Assembly: GCA_050084515.1 (NCBI GenBank)
Contig: CM114273.1
Coordinates: 32,550,001-32,614,000, forward strand
Reading direction: 5' to 3'
From: Blasia pusilla
Lineage: Eukaryota > Marchantiophyta > Marchantiopsida > Blasiales
Length of the DNA stretch: 64,000 bases
Shown: piece after piece, positions 39,901-51,843 of the stretch
How the letters are laid out: each line of letters opens with the position of its first letter
Position numbering within the stretch: the first letter of the stretch is position 1
Position numbers and translations under genes: made by a program
Notes under the pieces: generated by a model
What the model saw: only the letters and a program-made list of their open reading frames with translations
Database searches by the model: none
What the model was told of the DNA's origin: nothing

Positions 39901-40556
39901 CCTGCGTTAATGCATCCACTTCTGGCGGTGCGCCAAGATTGACCTAAAAGATATCGTCAAGGTTTAGGGTACATATATTTTTGTTTCTAAGTACATTCAT
40001 CTGATTTTCATTCTTGAGAGGTCTCGACGGAACGAGAGTACGCGACTGGTCCGGATCGATCGCAAGAAAATGTTTCAACGATCTTTTCCGATTATTTGCT
40101 AACCCAACAACATAAAGTCGATCGAGCTCGTAATCAGATACGCAAACAATTCATTTGGATTAATCACGAAGCTCTTAGGATGAATCTATTAAACTCATAA
40201 TGAGAGAAGCATTTCGATTGAATTGGAACAACATCCTCGTTAATATATGCATTTTTCACCTAAAAATGTCCTCTAGAAGCAGAAGGTCGTTTATTAAACC
40301 CTAACGATCGATGCTTCCATATTCATTATTTCCTTGTATCTTACTAAACGTACTTTACGCTGCAAATTAATCGACGCACGTACAAACGTTCATGCAGGAG
40401 CAAGAGAAGCACCATCTTGCGCAAGTGACGGAGCTTACCATGAACCAGGTTAACAACTGGTTCATCAACAGACGCAAGAGGTACTGCTGCTCCACTTTCC
40501 CTACCAATCATTTGCACACAGCGCTGTGCTTCAAGACGACAAAACGCAAAAACTAG
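36921..40556 (+). CDS. Divergent KNOX/TALE homeobox transcription factor, 5 exons
   Basis: Nuclear developmental regulator of the KNOTTED-like family. Inferred exons are 36921-37928, 38369-38482, 38732-38870, 39321-39643 and 40398-40556. GT-AG junctions keep phase and total 1743 nt, 580 residues. KNOX1 (about 311-358) spans intron 1 at DCYK|VGVG, the usual KNOX intron site. KNOX2 begins LEKYCKVLADYKREL (about 374). An ELK-like segment, MELGLRDQIMLKYD, is diverged. The TALE homeodomain (about 497-557) has the PYP insertion (RDPYPS) and helix 3 VNNWFINRRKR, with the invariant Trp-Phe and Asn. The 336-residue first exon is longer than usual, acidic and Ser/Pro-rich, so a later start is possible. 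The C-tail ends 24 residues after RRKR. Confidence 0.88.
39804..39832 (+). repeat. Dispersed repeat word, copy 2, inside KNOX intron 4
   Basis: AGGGTCCCATAGGCCAGGTA then GGCTTCCGTG is near identical to 16836-16862. It lies in the last KNOX intron (39644-40397). Confidence 0.5.
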
Positions 40557-41336
40557 TAAAGATCCGGGACCATCATCGAGCAAAGCCCAACCAGCTTACT
40601 TATAAGATCACAGCTGGGATGCGGCGTTTGGCTAAGACAATTACTCGTCAGTATCTCCGGATTATCGATATCGATCAGAGATTTCAATCACAACTTCCAG
40701 CGCCTACGACTCCAATCGGTATCGATGCCGGACCGAAGAGTCATGCAATTACGCTAATTTATACGAGTGAGCAGAATGTTCAGAAGCGGAAAATTAAACG
40801 AACAGTGTATGATATGTTGTTGAGGATCTCGAGTCGAGGAGATGGAAGAACTAGTATGAAATTAAACAACATTAATTTGGGTGGAATCTAAAGTTTCTGT
40901 TTTTTAAGCTCAGATCCCGAACCTTGCTGATCATGATCAGTTCTGACTAAAAGGTATGAGATCATATGAATTATAGCAACTGATCATGGATGACATTAAT
41001 TCGCAGGTGCTGTTGAATTTCGCAAGTGTATGTCCATGCTTTTTGATTCTCGATCGATCATATTAATGATTCTTAGGGTGACATGATAATCGACATCTAG
41101 AGAAGGGAAACTGGAATCCAGAGACTGATAGTAAGATCATGTCTCCTCCCATCGATGTCAATTATTTAATGAAGATTGATATTCCTTCGAAATTCGGAAG
41201 ATGCTTATGCATTCAAGAAAACGCATGGAATTCCCTAGAATGAAAGGGTAGGGAGGGGAACTGGGAAATCTTCTGGCCAGAAAATTGTGTGCGAAAGAAA
41301 ATCCGCAGTGAAAGGACGTAGACATTGATGTTCATC
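40557..41336. other. Intergenic region between convergent genes
   Basis: Lies between the 3' ends of the KNOX gene and the minus-strand gene at 41337. No gene recognised. It probably contains both 3' UTRs. Confidence 0.4.
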
Positions 41337-42170
41337 TCATCTGAGGAAATTCATTGGCTCAAAACTCTGCTGTAAGTGAGCAACTTCCTCTGAGTTTTCG
41401 AATTCTCCCGATCGCCATCGGTTGTCTACATCTAGATCGGAACGTAGCCCTCTGAGCAAATCTACCGGTTCAAAACTCTGTCGGAAGAGTTCATCCTCAA
41501 AATCTGATCCAGATTCGTCATCTGATTCGTCTTGCCCCCTAACCCTGAAGGTGGGCACTGGATTGTAGAAGTTACATGTAGACCATTGAGGTTTGTTTTG
41601 TTCCAATTGGCTACTTTGGAGAAAGTTATCATCCAGAACTTGCAAATACACTTGCACTGGCCCCTTATGGAATTCGTGCGTCACCTTCGTAGGCCCCAAG
41701 TGCAGCTTCACGACCTTTGGTACCACCTTCAAGTCCAGCATAGTGCGCTTCCAGCGTCCATCCTCAAATTCAACTTGAGGTGGAAGCCTCAGCCCAACCG
41801 CAACATCCAGCATTCCTCGGTGGAAGGGTACAAATGGTCGTGCGCAGGAAGGCCTTTGCACTGGAGCTTTCTGCCATGCTACTCGAGGGATTGACCAATG
41901 TTGCGGTATCGGAGTCGGTGGTTTCGGCGGTGGCGTAGCAGCCGCGGCCGCTTCTTCCTCCGGGCTCAGCTGAATGGCCTGCGCACCTTCTGCTCCGGCT
42001 GCTGGCACCACATCACCTCCGGGTTTTGCAGCGGAAGGTTTCCTTGCTCCACCTCCTGTGGCCGCCGCCGCCGCTACCACTGGTGTAGCTCCAGGCGTCG
42101 GCTTGCTGGAAGGCTTCCTCGTTGCATCGACGGACGGTGATTTTCCAGGGCCTTTCACCGCTGTCGCCAT
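41337..42170 (-). CDS. Ala/Pro-rich protein of unknown function, single exon
   Basis: I do not recognise this protein. From Met at 42170 (MATAVKGPGKSPSVD, good context with G at -3 and +4) it has 277 residues. An earlier in-frame Met at 42248 would give 303. About residues 20-95 are low-complexity Ala, Pro, Gly and Lys. A more globular part follows (about 96-215), rich in Pro, Val and Lys (VVPKVVKLHLGPTKVTHEF, VYLQVLDDNF). The acidic C-tail carries two copies of a short motif, RQSFEPVDLLR and QQSFEPMNFLR. The long frame, composition shift and defined motifs favour a real gene. Introns cannot be excluded upstream. It is convergent with the KNOX gene. Confidence 0.55.
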   Translation of the reverse strand: MATAVKGPGKSPSVDATRKPSSKPTPGATPVVAAAAATGGGARKPSAAKPGGDVVPAAGAEGAQAIQLSPEEEAAAAATPPPKPPTPIPQHWSIPRVAWQKAPVQRPSCARPFVPFHRGMLDVAVGLRLPPQVEFEDGRWKRTMLDLKVVPKVVKLHLGPTKVTHEFHKGPVQVYLQVLDDNFLQSSQLEQNKPQWSTCNFYNPVPTFRVRGQDESDDESGSDFEDELFRQSFEPVDLLRGLRSDLDVDNRWRSGEFENSEEVAHLQQSFEPMNFLR

Positions 42171-42567
42171 AGCTTCTTGCAATCTATCGATCGACGAACC
42201 TGCACGCAAGCCGGCCTCGGAATCAACAACGCTGCAACGGAACGGCACTCGTGCGACTTGAATAATCTCGCAAGATCGGAAACCCGACCCGACGCATGAG
42301 AATCAGCCTGTCCAGCTTCCTCGCAAGAAGGGCTGCGGCGCTTGAGCCCAAGAGTCATGGTCGCTAACTCTCTCTCTCTTCAAGGTGACCGTGAATCCCA
42401 GCCGCTTCAGCGGCCAGAGACTCTAAGGGAGCATCGGGTTCCGTGCTTTGTCGGTCCGGGAGCAAATCGCTCATGGTTAACTCGGTAACTCCTCTCCGGA
42501 GTCCGGCCCACGCAGATCCAATTGAACGGACAACGGCGTGAAGAATATCTGTCGGTCCGTCACGCAT
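42171..42567 (-). other. GC-rich upstream region with two short frames, possible 5' UTR
   Basis: Two minus-strand frames (42155-42358 and 42364-42567) precede the unknown gene. They could be upstream ORFs, a first exon, or chance frames in GC-rich DNA. No family features are seen. Confidence 0.25.
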
Positions 42568-42944
42568 GGCCGACGGTTCGTTCCGTGTGGTCTCGGCCTC
42601 GGGAATCAGGTAAGGGTTACCGTAACGGCGAAGAAGTGAAGAACCTATATGTTCGGTCTCTCATCCACTCCACATTGCGGCTCCGGCATCTTGTCCTCGT
42701 CTGGAAATCGTACAAACTATCGTCTTGTCCTCATATAGTCTTTGTAGTTTTTTCCAACACGAAAAATATTTATTTTATTATAAAAAAAACCTGGAAAATT
42801 TTGAATGCAAATATTATAGTATGCTGATAATGTGTATTTTTAAAAAAATTCTATATAAATAAAAGAGGTTGGTGTGTGAGAAACCTTTGTCCCAAATGAC
42901 ACATGTATTTTTGGTAGTGAATTAACGCGTGTATTATTTGAGAG

Positions 42945-43027
42945 AATAGGTAAATTCACATGTCATCATCGTACTAAAGGGCGTTAGCCCTTTAATATGA
43001 TGAATGCCACATGTGAAACCTATTATC
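42945..43027. repeat. Imperfect foldback, ~37-bp arms
   Basis: ATAGGTAAATTCACATG and CTAAAGGGC on the left pair with the complement of GCCCTTTAAT, CACATGTGAAACCTAT on the right, around a GTTA loop. It could be a MITE remnant or a hairpin transcript. No target duplication was identified. Confidence 0.6.
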
Positions 43028-44219
43028 AGATATCTAATTATTATTTAATTTTCCATATACTAAGCTAGGATTTGAGTAGAAAAGAGATTTTTGTTTTTTA
43101 AAGATAAATTTAAATTTAAAAAAATCCCAAAAAATATATATCTTTTTCATTATCAGTTTCTTTTCATTTTAGAAAGTAAAATTAAATTCTCAAAATTTAG
43201 GGGAAAAACTAAAATTTCAAATTAATTCTGGAAGGTAAATCACATATTACTTTAGAAATATGTCATTAAATCTCCTTTTCAAGCTTTAATAGTGAAGGAT
43301 TTTTTTATAATATTTTGAGACAAACTTTGAATCAAAATGAGTGAATTTTTTACTAATTGAGAAAATTTGAAGACCCCTGTCAAATTTGTCCATGAATTGA
43401 TGAATTTTTCTAATTTTACCCTCTACTAAGTAGAAAACAAGAATTGGTAAAGTTTTCATAATAATAATTTATTTATAATTAACTCAAATTAGAATATCTT
43501 CCCCATGAAATATTTAGAGTCTTTTTCATTTTTTTATCTTTCCTCATTTGAAAATTTCAAATTACTTTTTCAAGGTTCTTAGTTTTTAGGGAAAATTAAT
43601 TTTTCTTTTGGGAAATAATTGAAAAGGATAATAGAACTCTAATGGGACAAGAATTATTCTTCAAAATAAGGGAAGACATGTTATTTCTATTTTATTTTTA
43701 ACTTTCAAGTTAGATTGGGGGAAAATTTAATCCCTCTTTTGGGAAACAAAATCATCAAAATAAGTGATTTTCTTTTATTTATTGAGAGACCGGGATTGGA
43801 AAAGGAGTAGGGGGCGGTTGTGGGGTCCCTGTATATGTGAAGCAGAGAGGGAGGAGTGAGCGATTGGAACTGAAGTTCCAATTCCGTCATTCTTCTATGA
43901 AGTTAGGAAGGAAGGAGTGAGCCAAGAGCATTCGAAACTGAAGTTCCAATTCGAAACTCTTTCACGTGAAGGAAATTTTGTGACGTCCAAGTTTCGGGTG
44001 AGTTGGCAAAGCGGCGCAGCAATCAGAACCCAAGTTCTTCGGATCAGTCCGTCGCCCTTCTCTATCCCGAGGTAGTCTCTTTTGGTGTGGGCAAGAATTG
44101 GAATGCAAGTTCCAATTCCCACCTTAGTCTCATGTGACCCAGACCCCGACCTAGTCGCCTTCCGTCCTTCCCTTACTACTTTTCGACTACGTTCAGCTTG
44201 GTTGCTCCCCAACTTCTCC
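43028..44219. other. AT-rich DNA then GGAACT-palindrome-bearing repeat DNA
   Basis: No gene recognised. The right part (43860-44115) contains several copies of a GGAACTNNAGTTCC-like palindromic word seen again at 47.0-47.8 and 54.8-55.5 kb. The 149-residue minus-strand frame here is judged to be chance. Confidence 0.45.
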
Positions 44220-44925
44220 CGATATCCGTCAACTCCCCTTCGTGACACGGCCTTGGGCCTACATGGCCCGCTGAGGGCACACAACCCTATGCAGCTGCGG
44301 TGTTGCTTCCCAGGCCCTCTAACTCCGCCCGGCCATAATAGCACTCCTTATGGGTGCGCATACCTTTTTCACGCGTAGCCCGACGCACTCAAGTGCCAGT
44401 CCCCTAATACGACACCTATACATACCTACCTGCCAATATATATGTCTAAATTAGAAATATGGATATGACCACATCTATCCTTTCTAAATTAGAAATACAG
44501 CTATCGAACCACATCTATCCTCTGCTATGAGAGAATCCGGATGCTAGCACCCTAACTCCTACACACCCACACACGTCTATGCAAGAGAGGCGCTCATAAG
44601 GCTCAACATGAGAAAGATGGCTTGAGAAAGTCATCTCTCTCACTCTTATACCCTTGGGAAGAGCCAAAAGACTCTTCCCCCAAAAATAGCCCTACCAACG
44701 GTAACCTGCGTGCACAAGTTACCGGGTGACCATTGACCTAGTCAACGAGTCACTTGACAGACTTAAACCAAAATAGGGATATCACCATAAACAATGTTCC
44801 TGACACAATAGACCTGTTGCCAACCTCATCCAATATCTCGAGACGAAGTTACACCCGAACAACCCGCTGACTCTCTATGCCGTCGACGCGATAGAACTCT
44901 ACCAACGTCAAAATAAGATGTGACA
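44220..44925 (-). mobile_element. Solo LTR of element A family (left edge approximate)
   Basis: Right edge TGTCACATCT at 44925 on the minus strand. Aligns with the element A LTR over TGCTAGCACCC, the AACATGAGAAAGATGGCTT hairpin, GGTAACCT and the terminal segment. A TATA-like GGGTATAAGAG is present. No gag or pol lies beside it, which fits LTR-LTR recombination. An internal duplication near 44450-44520 (AAATTAGAAATA) is not in A. The left boundary and target duplication are unresolved. Confidence 0.65.
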
Positions 44926-45329
44926 CATGTGTATTATGCTAGTGTCTTGGTAATATGGTATCCAACGAGACCATCCTTGCAGTAGTGCCTCGATTTTCAA
45001 AATGTTTCTAGCAGTTTTCAATCAATTGTGATGATCCAAATCATTTTCCATGGGAATTCTTCAATATTAATCATATCTCTCAACCTCTTGACCTCAACCT
45101 CAAATTAACAATTCATGTGGAAGTAGATTTAGATTTTTTGAAATAAAAGATCAAATTTCAAAAATTAAGTGGAACAAATTCTTGAGAAGTTAAAGAAAAG
45201 GGAAACTTTTCAATATCATGCAAATCCCCAAGAGGAAGGACAATTGTAGTTAGACTTGAAGCTCATGAGTACCCAAGAGATATTATGATGTGAGTACATT
45301 AATATTCATCATGGCTTCATTGAAAGGAT
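44926..45329. other. Short AT-rich stretch, no gene recognised
   Basis: Lies between the solo LTR and the MITE. Nothing recognised. Confidence 0.4.
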
Positions 45330-45573
45330 CCTCGCGCCTATTCAACCTCGGGTTAGTTAACCCGAGGTCAAGATCCTGACGTCTCAGGTTCTATTTTAGG
45401 TAATAGATTAAAAGGTTTATTACTATAGTACCTAACATGCTGGTAACTTTAGAGGAGTGGATTGCGAAGGTGCTTGTCCAGGTTCAAGCCTGCTCAGGGA
45501 AGCTAGTTTTGCTCGAACCCTTTGCATGAATCTAACCTCGGGTTAGCTGACCCGAGGATGAATTGGCGCGAGG
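45330..45573. mobile_element. MITE, 244 bp, with 8-bp target duplication
   Basis: Left end CCTCGCGCCTATTCA and right-end complement CCTCGCGCCAATTCA extend into terminal inverted repeats of about 38 bp with few mismatches. Each TIR contains a nested palindrome CCTCGGGTTA/TAACCCGAGG. Flanks are identical: GAAAGGAT at 45322-45329 and 45574-45581. An 8-bp duplication fits hAT-type (or P-type) transposition. There is no coding capacity. Confidence 0.9.
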
Positions 45574-47938
45574 GAAAGGATAAATCAACTGAATGTGTGG
45601 GGTTTAGGGTCCCACATATGAACCCTTTTGACTTGTCTTATTGAAAGTTCAATTTTTTTTCCATTTTTGAATCATCTGCTAAAAGTCAACTGAAAATATG
45701 GGACTTCTCTAATTAAATATGATGTGAAATAGATGACCGGAATTTTTTTAACTTTGAATATTGGAATCTTCCTTTGTCACTATTAAAAAAATACAAGTTC
45801 TCCGGAAATGAACTATTAGACTTTGTGTAGGGAGTTTAAGCACAAAAGCTGATTGGACTTTCTCGATTAGGTAAAGAAATAGGAAATTTAAACCTTGGAG
45901 CTTTATTGGACGTTGGAGCCTTAGAGGTGTTGAAGACTTAAAAGGCTCCTTATTGATGAACACAAGAATTTAAAAAAATTTACTCAAGGTTCAACAAAAT
46001 ATACCATATTCAATACTAGGTGAGGAATTTTATGGAAACTTTTTTAAAAGCACATTGATTTAAGAGGAGTAAAATAAAGTATTGAGGATTTTCATAGGAG
46101 AAACTACCTTTAAATTAGTTGTCATCCAAATGTTCTTCATAGGGAAGATCCACATGTTTTAAGGAATTACTATGTATTCCTTATGCCATAACCTTGTTAT
46201 GGAACAAGGATGATTTCTATAGATGAGTCAACTACTATAATATGCACGTCATCGCAATACTCACATCACAACGAACATTAAGAAGAACTAGAACATGATC
46301 GACCATATAAAGAGTCTTGTTAACTTTTTGTACTTTCCAATTGTCTTCTCTATGCTTGCAAGGTCTAGTGTGGCTACTAAAGCTCAGTTGTCACATGAAA
46401 CATGATCACACATCTCCTAATAGTCATTTTTGGGGGCAATCCTAACGAACGCTCAAGATGCTAAAGAAGCCCCTTAAATGCCATGAAGGATGGAATCTTT
46501 GTCTGCTTTGTACATTGCACCAAGTGTCAACTTACCCTTTTCCTTTAGGTTGTGTAACTGATGGTCCACACCCATCATGCCATAGGATTTCCGCGTTTCT
46601 CGTTGCGACCCTAAAAAATTGTGAGGCTCTCCAGTGTCAACACCGATTTCAACAAATATGGTGAATTTAAATATTACTAGGTTTCCAACTCTCTTGATTA
46701 TTCCCATTTTCTTCAAGTTGTTCTTGGTTTTGGGAGTCCGTTTCCCTACAAACTTGGAATCATAAGAAAAAAAATTTTGCTGCAACTTGAGTGGACATCC
46801 TTTAGAAAACTTAAAATCATAAAGTTCTTGCAAGTAAGGGGTTGCCAATCATACATAGTGCGATGGACATGTCCAACGTCTAGCAATATTGAATAGTCGG
46901 ACCATGAAATTATATGTTAGGCTAGATATACGTTAGGAAAGTGAACAACGAGGTTGCATTGACCTCAACGGCATCAAAAAAAGAACTTAAGATCCAATTC
47001 TACTAGAATACAAACATAAGGTTATGGCCTTTAGGTTTTGCCAAGACATCATGGTGGTAAATTGGAACTTAAGTTCTGATTGTATCTAAAGTCTTTTCCT
47101 CCAATCATGGTATTAAGGTTTTGATATGCTGAATTAAAGGGACACTTAAAACTTAAGCTCCCATTTGGTCTTGTTCTATCTTGGCATAAGTTTGGCATAA
47201 GCCTAGCGAATGTCAATGTAGAGCTCACCATTCATCAACCATATGTGACTCTAGAAAGACTAAAGTGAAACATTGTCTTGTTAGTTATCAAAAATTTAAG
47301 TGTTGATATAGATGGAGTCCTTGTGGGTGCGTCAAAGCATCCATTATAGAAAAAAAATTACTTTACAATTTGTGAAGAATGGTAGGGGCGAAAGATTAAA
47401 TGCAATGAGATATTTTAAAAGCTTCAAGACAAACTTGGCCAAGGTCTGTCTATTGGGCGGCCGTCTATTTGGAATTGATTAGGAACTCATTTAGCTCTAA
47501 TCATTTAAAGATAATTTTAGGTTTTAGGCACACATAATTAGAACTTAAGTTCTTAATCTTCCTTTCCTCCGAAGCAAGAGAGGTGAAAACAAACCAATTT
47601 AGTAGTACTTGGAACTATAATTAATTATGAATGAACTTTGGCCCATCGCCTAACCTCCAAATTTGTATGGTCCTATTGGGGATAGCCTTGCCATTTCCCT
47701 CATAATGATCTATTCCACCATTGGAATAGCTCCTACGGTGTCATACTACCAAAATTGGATCCTAAGAGCCAACTCAAAAGCACTCGAAACTATAGTTGCA
47801 AATGACCTCAAACCCACGATGTATCCTTGAAACTAGTATGGTCGTATTGGGGGGTGGTATTGCACTCACCCTTAAAAAGAGTTTTGGTTGTGGAAGAGCT
47901 CCTACCATCAAAATCGGATCTTAAGAGCCAATTCAAAA
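45574..47938. other. Intergenic DNA with degenerate repeats, no gene recognised
   Basis: Frames such as 45748-45963 and 46474-46848 lack family features. From about 47,050 the sequence has repeated words (GGAACTTAAGTTC, AGAGCCAACTCAAAAGCACT) belonging to a diverged repeat that continues at 54,772-55,460, after the CACTA element. Confidence 0.45.
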
Positions 47939-47959
47939 CACTAAAAGAAAATACCCAAT

Positions 47960-48135
47960 TTTATGTCTCGAGACCTAATGACTCATAAACTTTTCATGAC
48001 TACATGATCATAACTATGACTCTTGGAGTCATTACTATTCCTTTTGATTAATATAGAATCATTCCTTTAGTCATGGAAGGTATATTGAGTCATGAAAATG
48101 TTTGTGATTTCTATCAAGAGTTTCAAGTGGTTGGG
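47960..48135. promoter_or_regulatory. Left subterminal TGACT/AGTCA array of the CACTA element
   Basis: About seven TGACT or AGTCA words in both orientations within 175 bp of the left end. By analogy with En/Spm, these are likely transposase-binding sites. Confidence 0.6.
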
Positions 48136-51100
48136 ATTTTTTATGGATGACTCCCATGGCAACTGACGTGGCATATTTTTGTATTACGTGGACCATAGGG
48201 TTTCTTTTTTCGCGCCAAGGGTCGGGAAGAGGAGATTGAAGTGAAAAATCCGTCTAGTCGAGACTCAAGAAGGATGCCTACACCAAAACTGTAGAGCGCG
48301 AATGAAGATTGTGGATCGAGCACGCACCAAGACTGTAGAGAGCGAGGGAAATTCAATTAGAATGTGTAGAGAGAGGGGGAGAGATTTTAATGAGACGGGT
48401 GCAAGCTAGCAATTTTTTAGGATGCGGATGCGGACTTGAAAAGCCACAGCTAGCTTGAGAATGGGGATTCATTTGACAGAAGATGAACGTCAGAATTTGA
48501 AGAAGGAGATGCTTGACTAATCAAAGGAAGCAGGGAACTCAATTTTAGGTCACTTCGGATGAGTATTCATAATTTCTAGAGAGTCCAAATCCTGGTTATG
48601 AGTCCGTTCGATTTGAACATTGAACCTGTAAGTATTCTAATCTGAACCCCAAACGCTGAACGTTGAACCTATACATTATTGCATGAAGTGATCTGAATCT
48701 AATCGTGCAAGTAACACGATACAAATGCTAGTTGTTTTATAAAAAAAAACATTTCGGGATGAGAGTCTGCCCTAGTCAATCCTCAAGAAAATTTTTGATT
48801 ATTGAGATAAACCTGACTAGGTTAGAGCTCTGTATTGCACTGGTACTTTACTTGCCTCTGTATAGGAGATTCATACAGGTAAGGACCGTGAGAAGGTGTA
48901 TTTCAAATGTACCAAGCGATATCTGCTAGAAGCAAAATCTGCTCGAAGTATGCAGTGTTTTCTGGATGGAGGGGATAGAGGAAATGTATCTTGCAATCTC
49001 CATCTTGACTGTATGTACTCGGAGCATACCACGGTATAGAAAGGGTTTTACAAAACTCTCTTGGAATATTCAAAGTGAAGGGTTGTTTGGAAATTGGTTT
49101 GATGAAAGCTCAGATGAAGGCTTTGAAGACCTTGTTGTTTTCCAGAACTATGTGTGACCTGGGTGTGATTTAGTTGGTGACTTAATTAGACACCTATTTT
49201 AGACCACGTTAGGTTGGAGCACTGTATCTCATTTACACACTCTTACCTATTCTTGGCTATCATGCCAATGTGCTATCATGTATGATCCATGTACCTTCTA
49301 TTCAACTCCTAAGTCACCACCTCAACATTGCAAGCAAAATAGTCTGAGAAAACCAAAGGCTAGTTTTCACTCCACTGAGCTTTCTGGTGTTATTTGATTT
49401 TAATGGTAAGAACCAATTAGTCATGTCTTCTTGACCCCTCTCTTGACTATGGGCCATTGGCCTGCAAGGTGCAGGAAATATCCTCATCCTTCTTATCTGG
49501 AGAGGAGAGATGTTTCTATGCTAGACTCACAGTTCTTTTTCTTCCATCAAGACCGCCTTAGGACATTGCAACTATGCCATGTTCATACATGCAGAAATTA
49601 AAACTAAGAGCCCTGATGCAATCTATTAAGTCTTGTGCTGCTACACAGAGATGGTTAGTTCTAGGAATGCAGAAAGATGCTTCATCATTATAAGATACTA
49701 TCCATTTGGGTCTAAGATAATATGTATGATTTTAGATCAGATGATTTGAAAGCCACAAATAAAGCCATAAATTAGCTAGAAACAAATGTGGTGCTTTTAT
49801 GGAGAATGATGATAGGAGTATATATGAGAAACTCCATGTATGCACACAATCTTGCCAATCAAGTACTCTCTCAAAGATGAATCCTTGCTTTGGAAGCGGG
49901 AATCTGCCACTAGAGATATAGGTCTGGACAGGTATGTTTCTTATTTCCTGTATCAGTGGAAGTTGAGGTGATGACTCCATGTAGTAAGAAATTTTCAATG
50001 GCATTGGTGAATTGTTGTTTTATGACATTCTAGTAGCTTTTAGTGACAAGGGCCAATGTTTCTGATATTCTATGTGTGTGGAGCTCTAGCAAACATAACT
50101 GAGCAAGGAGTACATCTTACATATGTAAGGAATTTCGTTTGCAACTTGTGAGACTAGTAAATATATATAGTCAAGAGAACGAGTCTCTACTGAATTTAAT
50201 ATGATTAAGATGTTGATAGCGCAATCGTAAAGTAGTGGCATCTGCCGGTCACCGTCACTGAGTCAAAAAATCTTTCTTGTTCTCTTTTACTTTCTGTCTA
50301 GGTGTTAATAGAGGTATCATTCCTCTATCATTTCAGCAGTATTATAGTGAGATTATTTTTTAGATATCGTCCTTTAATTTAAAGAGAAACATCACTTATA
50401 ATAGCTTGCATCTAAACCTAGTGAGAGCTTGGGATTATTCACAGGTGCAGGTACATGAAAGGTAGGTGCTATTCTAGAAGGCTTAGAAGACCGGACCAAC
50501 ATTGTTCGCAGATCAGTCCGAGAAAGCTGAAGGCTAGTTTTCACTCCATTGAGCTTTTTGAAGCTTTTTTTGGGGGTTGCTAACATTGGCCCTTACAATT
50601 TTATGAAAATATGCCAGGATTTTTCTTTCTTCCATGAATAATTTCTTAGAACATTGAAACTATGCCATGTTTATATTAATCTTACCAATCATTGATTCGT
50701 TAACAAGTACTCTCTCATACTGAAATCCGTGCTTTGGAAGTCGGAATCTGCCACTAGAGATAGGTATGGACAACCCTGTTTCTTATTGCCTATATCAATG
50801 GAAGTTGAGGTGACCACTTCATGTAGTTAGCTAATGATGACTCAAACAGTGAACTAATTTCAATGGTATTGTCGAATTCTGTTACGATTTCTCCACATTG
50901 ATGACACTCTAGTAGCTTTCACTGACGAGGGTCGATGTAATCAAGAACTAGATGGAGCTTTACCAAACACAACTAAGTAGGAACTACATCTTACTTATGT
51001 AAGGAATTTGGTTTGCAACTTCTGAGACTAGTGAATATATGTCGTCAAGAGAACGAGTACCTACTGAATCGAATGGAATTCAGATGTTGATAGCGCACTC

Positions 51101-51843
51101 GCAAAGTAGTGGGAGCTGTCTGTCACAATCACTGAGTCAAGAAATCATTCTTGTTCTTTTTACTTTGTGTCTAGGTGTTAGTAGAAGTATCATTGCTCTA
51201 TCATTTCCCGACTGTTCATTTCCACTGTTTTTCACCACACACTTTTACCCATTACTTGCCTATCCCGCTATTGTCATGAAGACATAGCATGTGTGATCCA
51301 TGTAGCTTATATTCAGCCGCTGAGCCACCTACTCAACAGTGCTCACATATCACTTTGTTAAAATTGAAGGCTAGTTTTCACTCCACTGAGCTTTCAGATG
51401 GTTGTTGTGAGGGTTGTTAACATTGGCTCTTTCAATTTCTTGAGAATATGCGAGGATTTTGTAGCTAAGAACCGTGCAACTATGCCATGTTTATATTTTC
51501 AACAATTATCTCTGAGAGGTTTGGTGTAATTCATTGAGTTTTGTGCTACTATAATGCCATGGTCAGTTCTAGGGATGGAAAAAGATGCTTCATCACTTTA
51601 AAATGATGATTCATCTTACATTAATTCAGATGTAATTCTCTCACAGCAGATCAACCCTCTAGATGATTCTAAGTGTAGTCGACGCCAATGGACTGCTGAT
51701 GTCCGTTCGTAGATACCATCTTCTCTACTCTAACTTTTGTTCGTTGTTACTCTGTTTAGGATAGGACATGAGGATGCCGATACATGGAAAAGTGTGTTAA
51801 TGGAAAGAGTTTGAGTGTTTAGCCTCAAAAGTCTACTATTTGA
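48136..51843. other. CACTA interior, mostly non-coding, with ~850-bp direct duplication
   Basis: Sequence at about 49,900-50,590 recurs at about 50,745-51,430 (offset about 840-870), for example GGCTAGTTTTCACTCCA (50530, 51369) and TTTGCAACTT with AGTCAAGAGAACGAGT. A third partial copy is near 49,260-49,440. No gene recognised. Confidence 0.55.

Noticed and set aside
44131-44140. CATGT as left target duplication of the solo LTR
   Set aside because: CATGT occurs at 44131 and at 44926, but the sequence after the left copy does not start like an LTR end.
43895-44344. 149-residue minus-strand open frame
   Set aside because: Arg/Gly-rich, no family pattern, overlaps the repeat region and the solo LTR edge; judged a chance frame.
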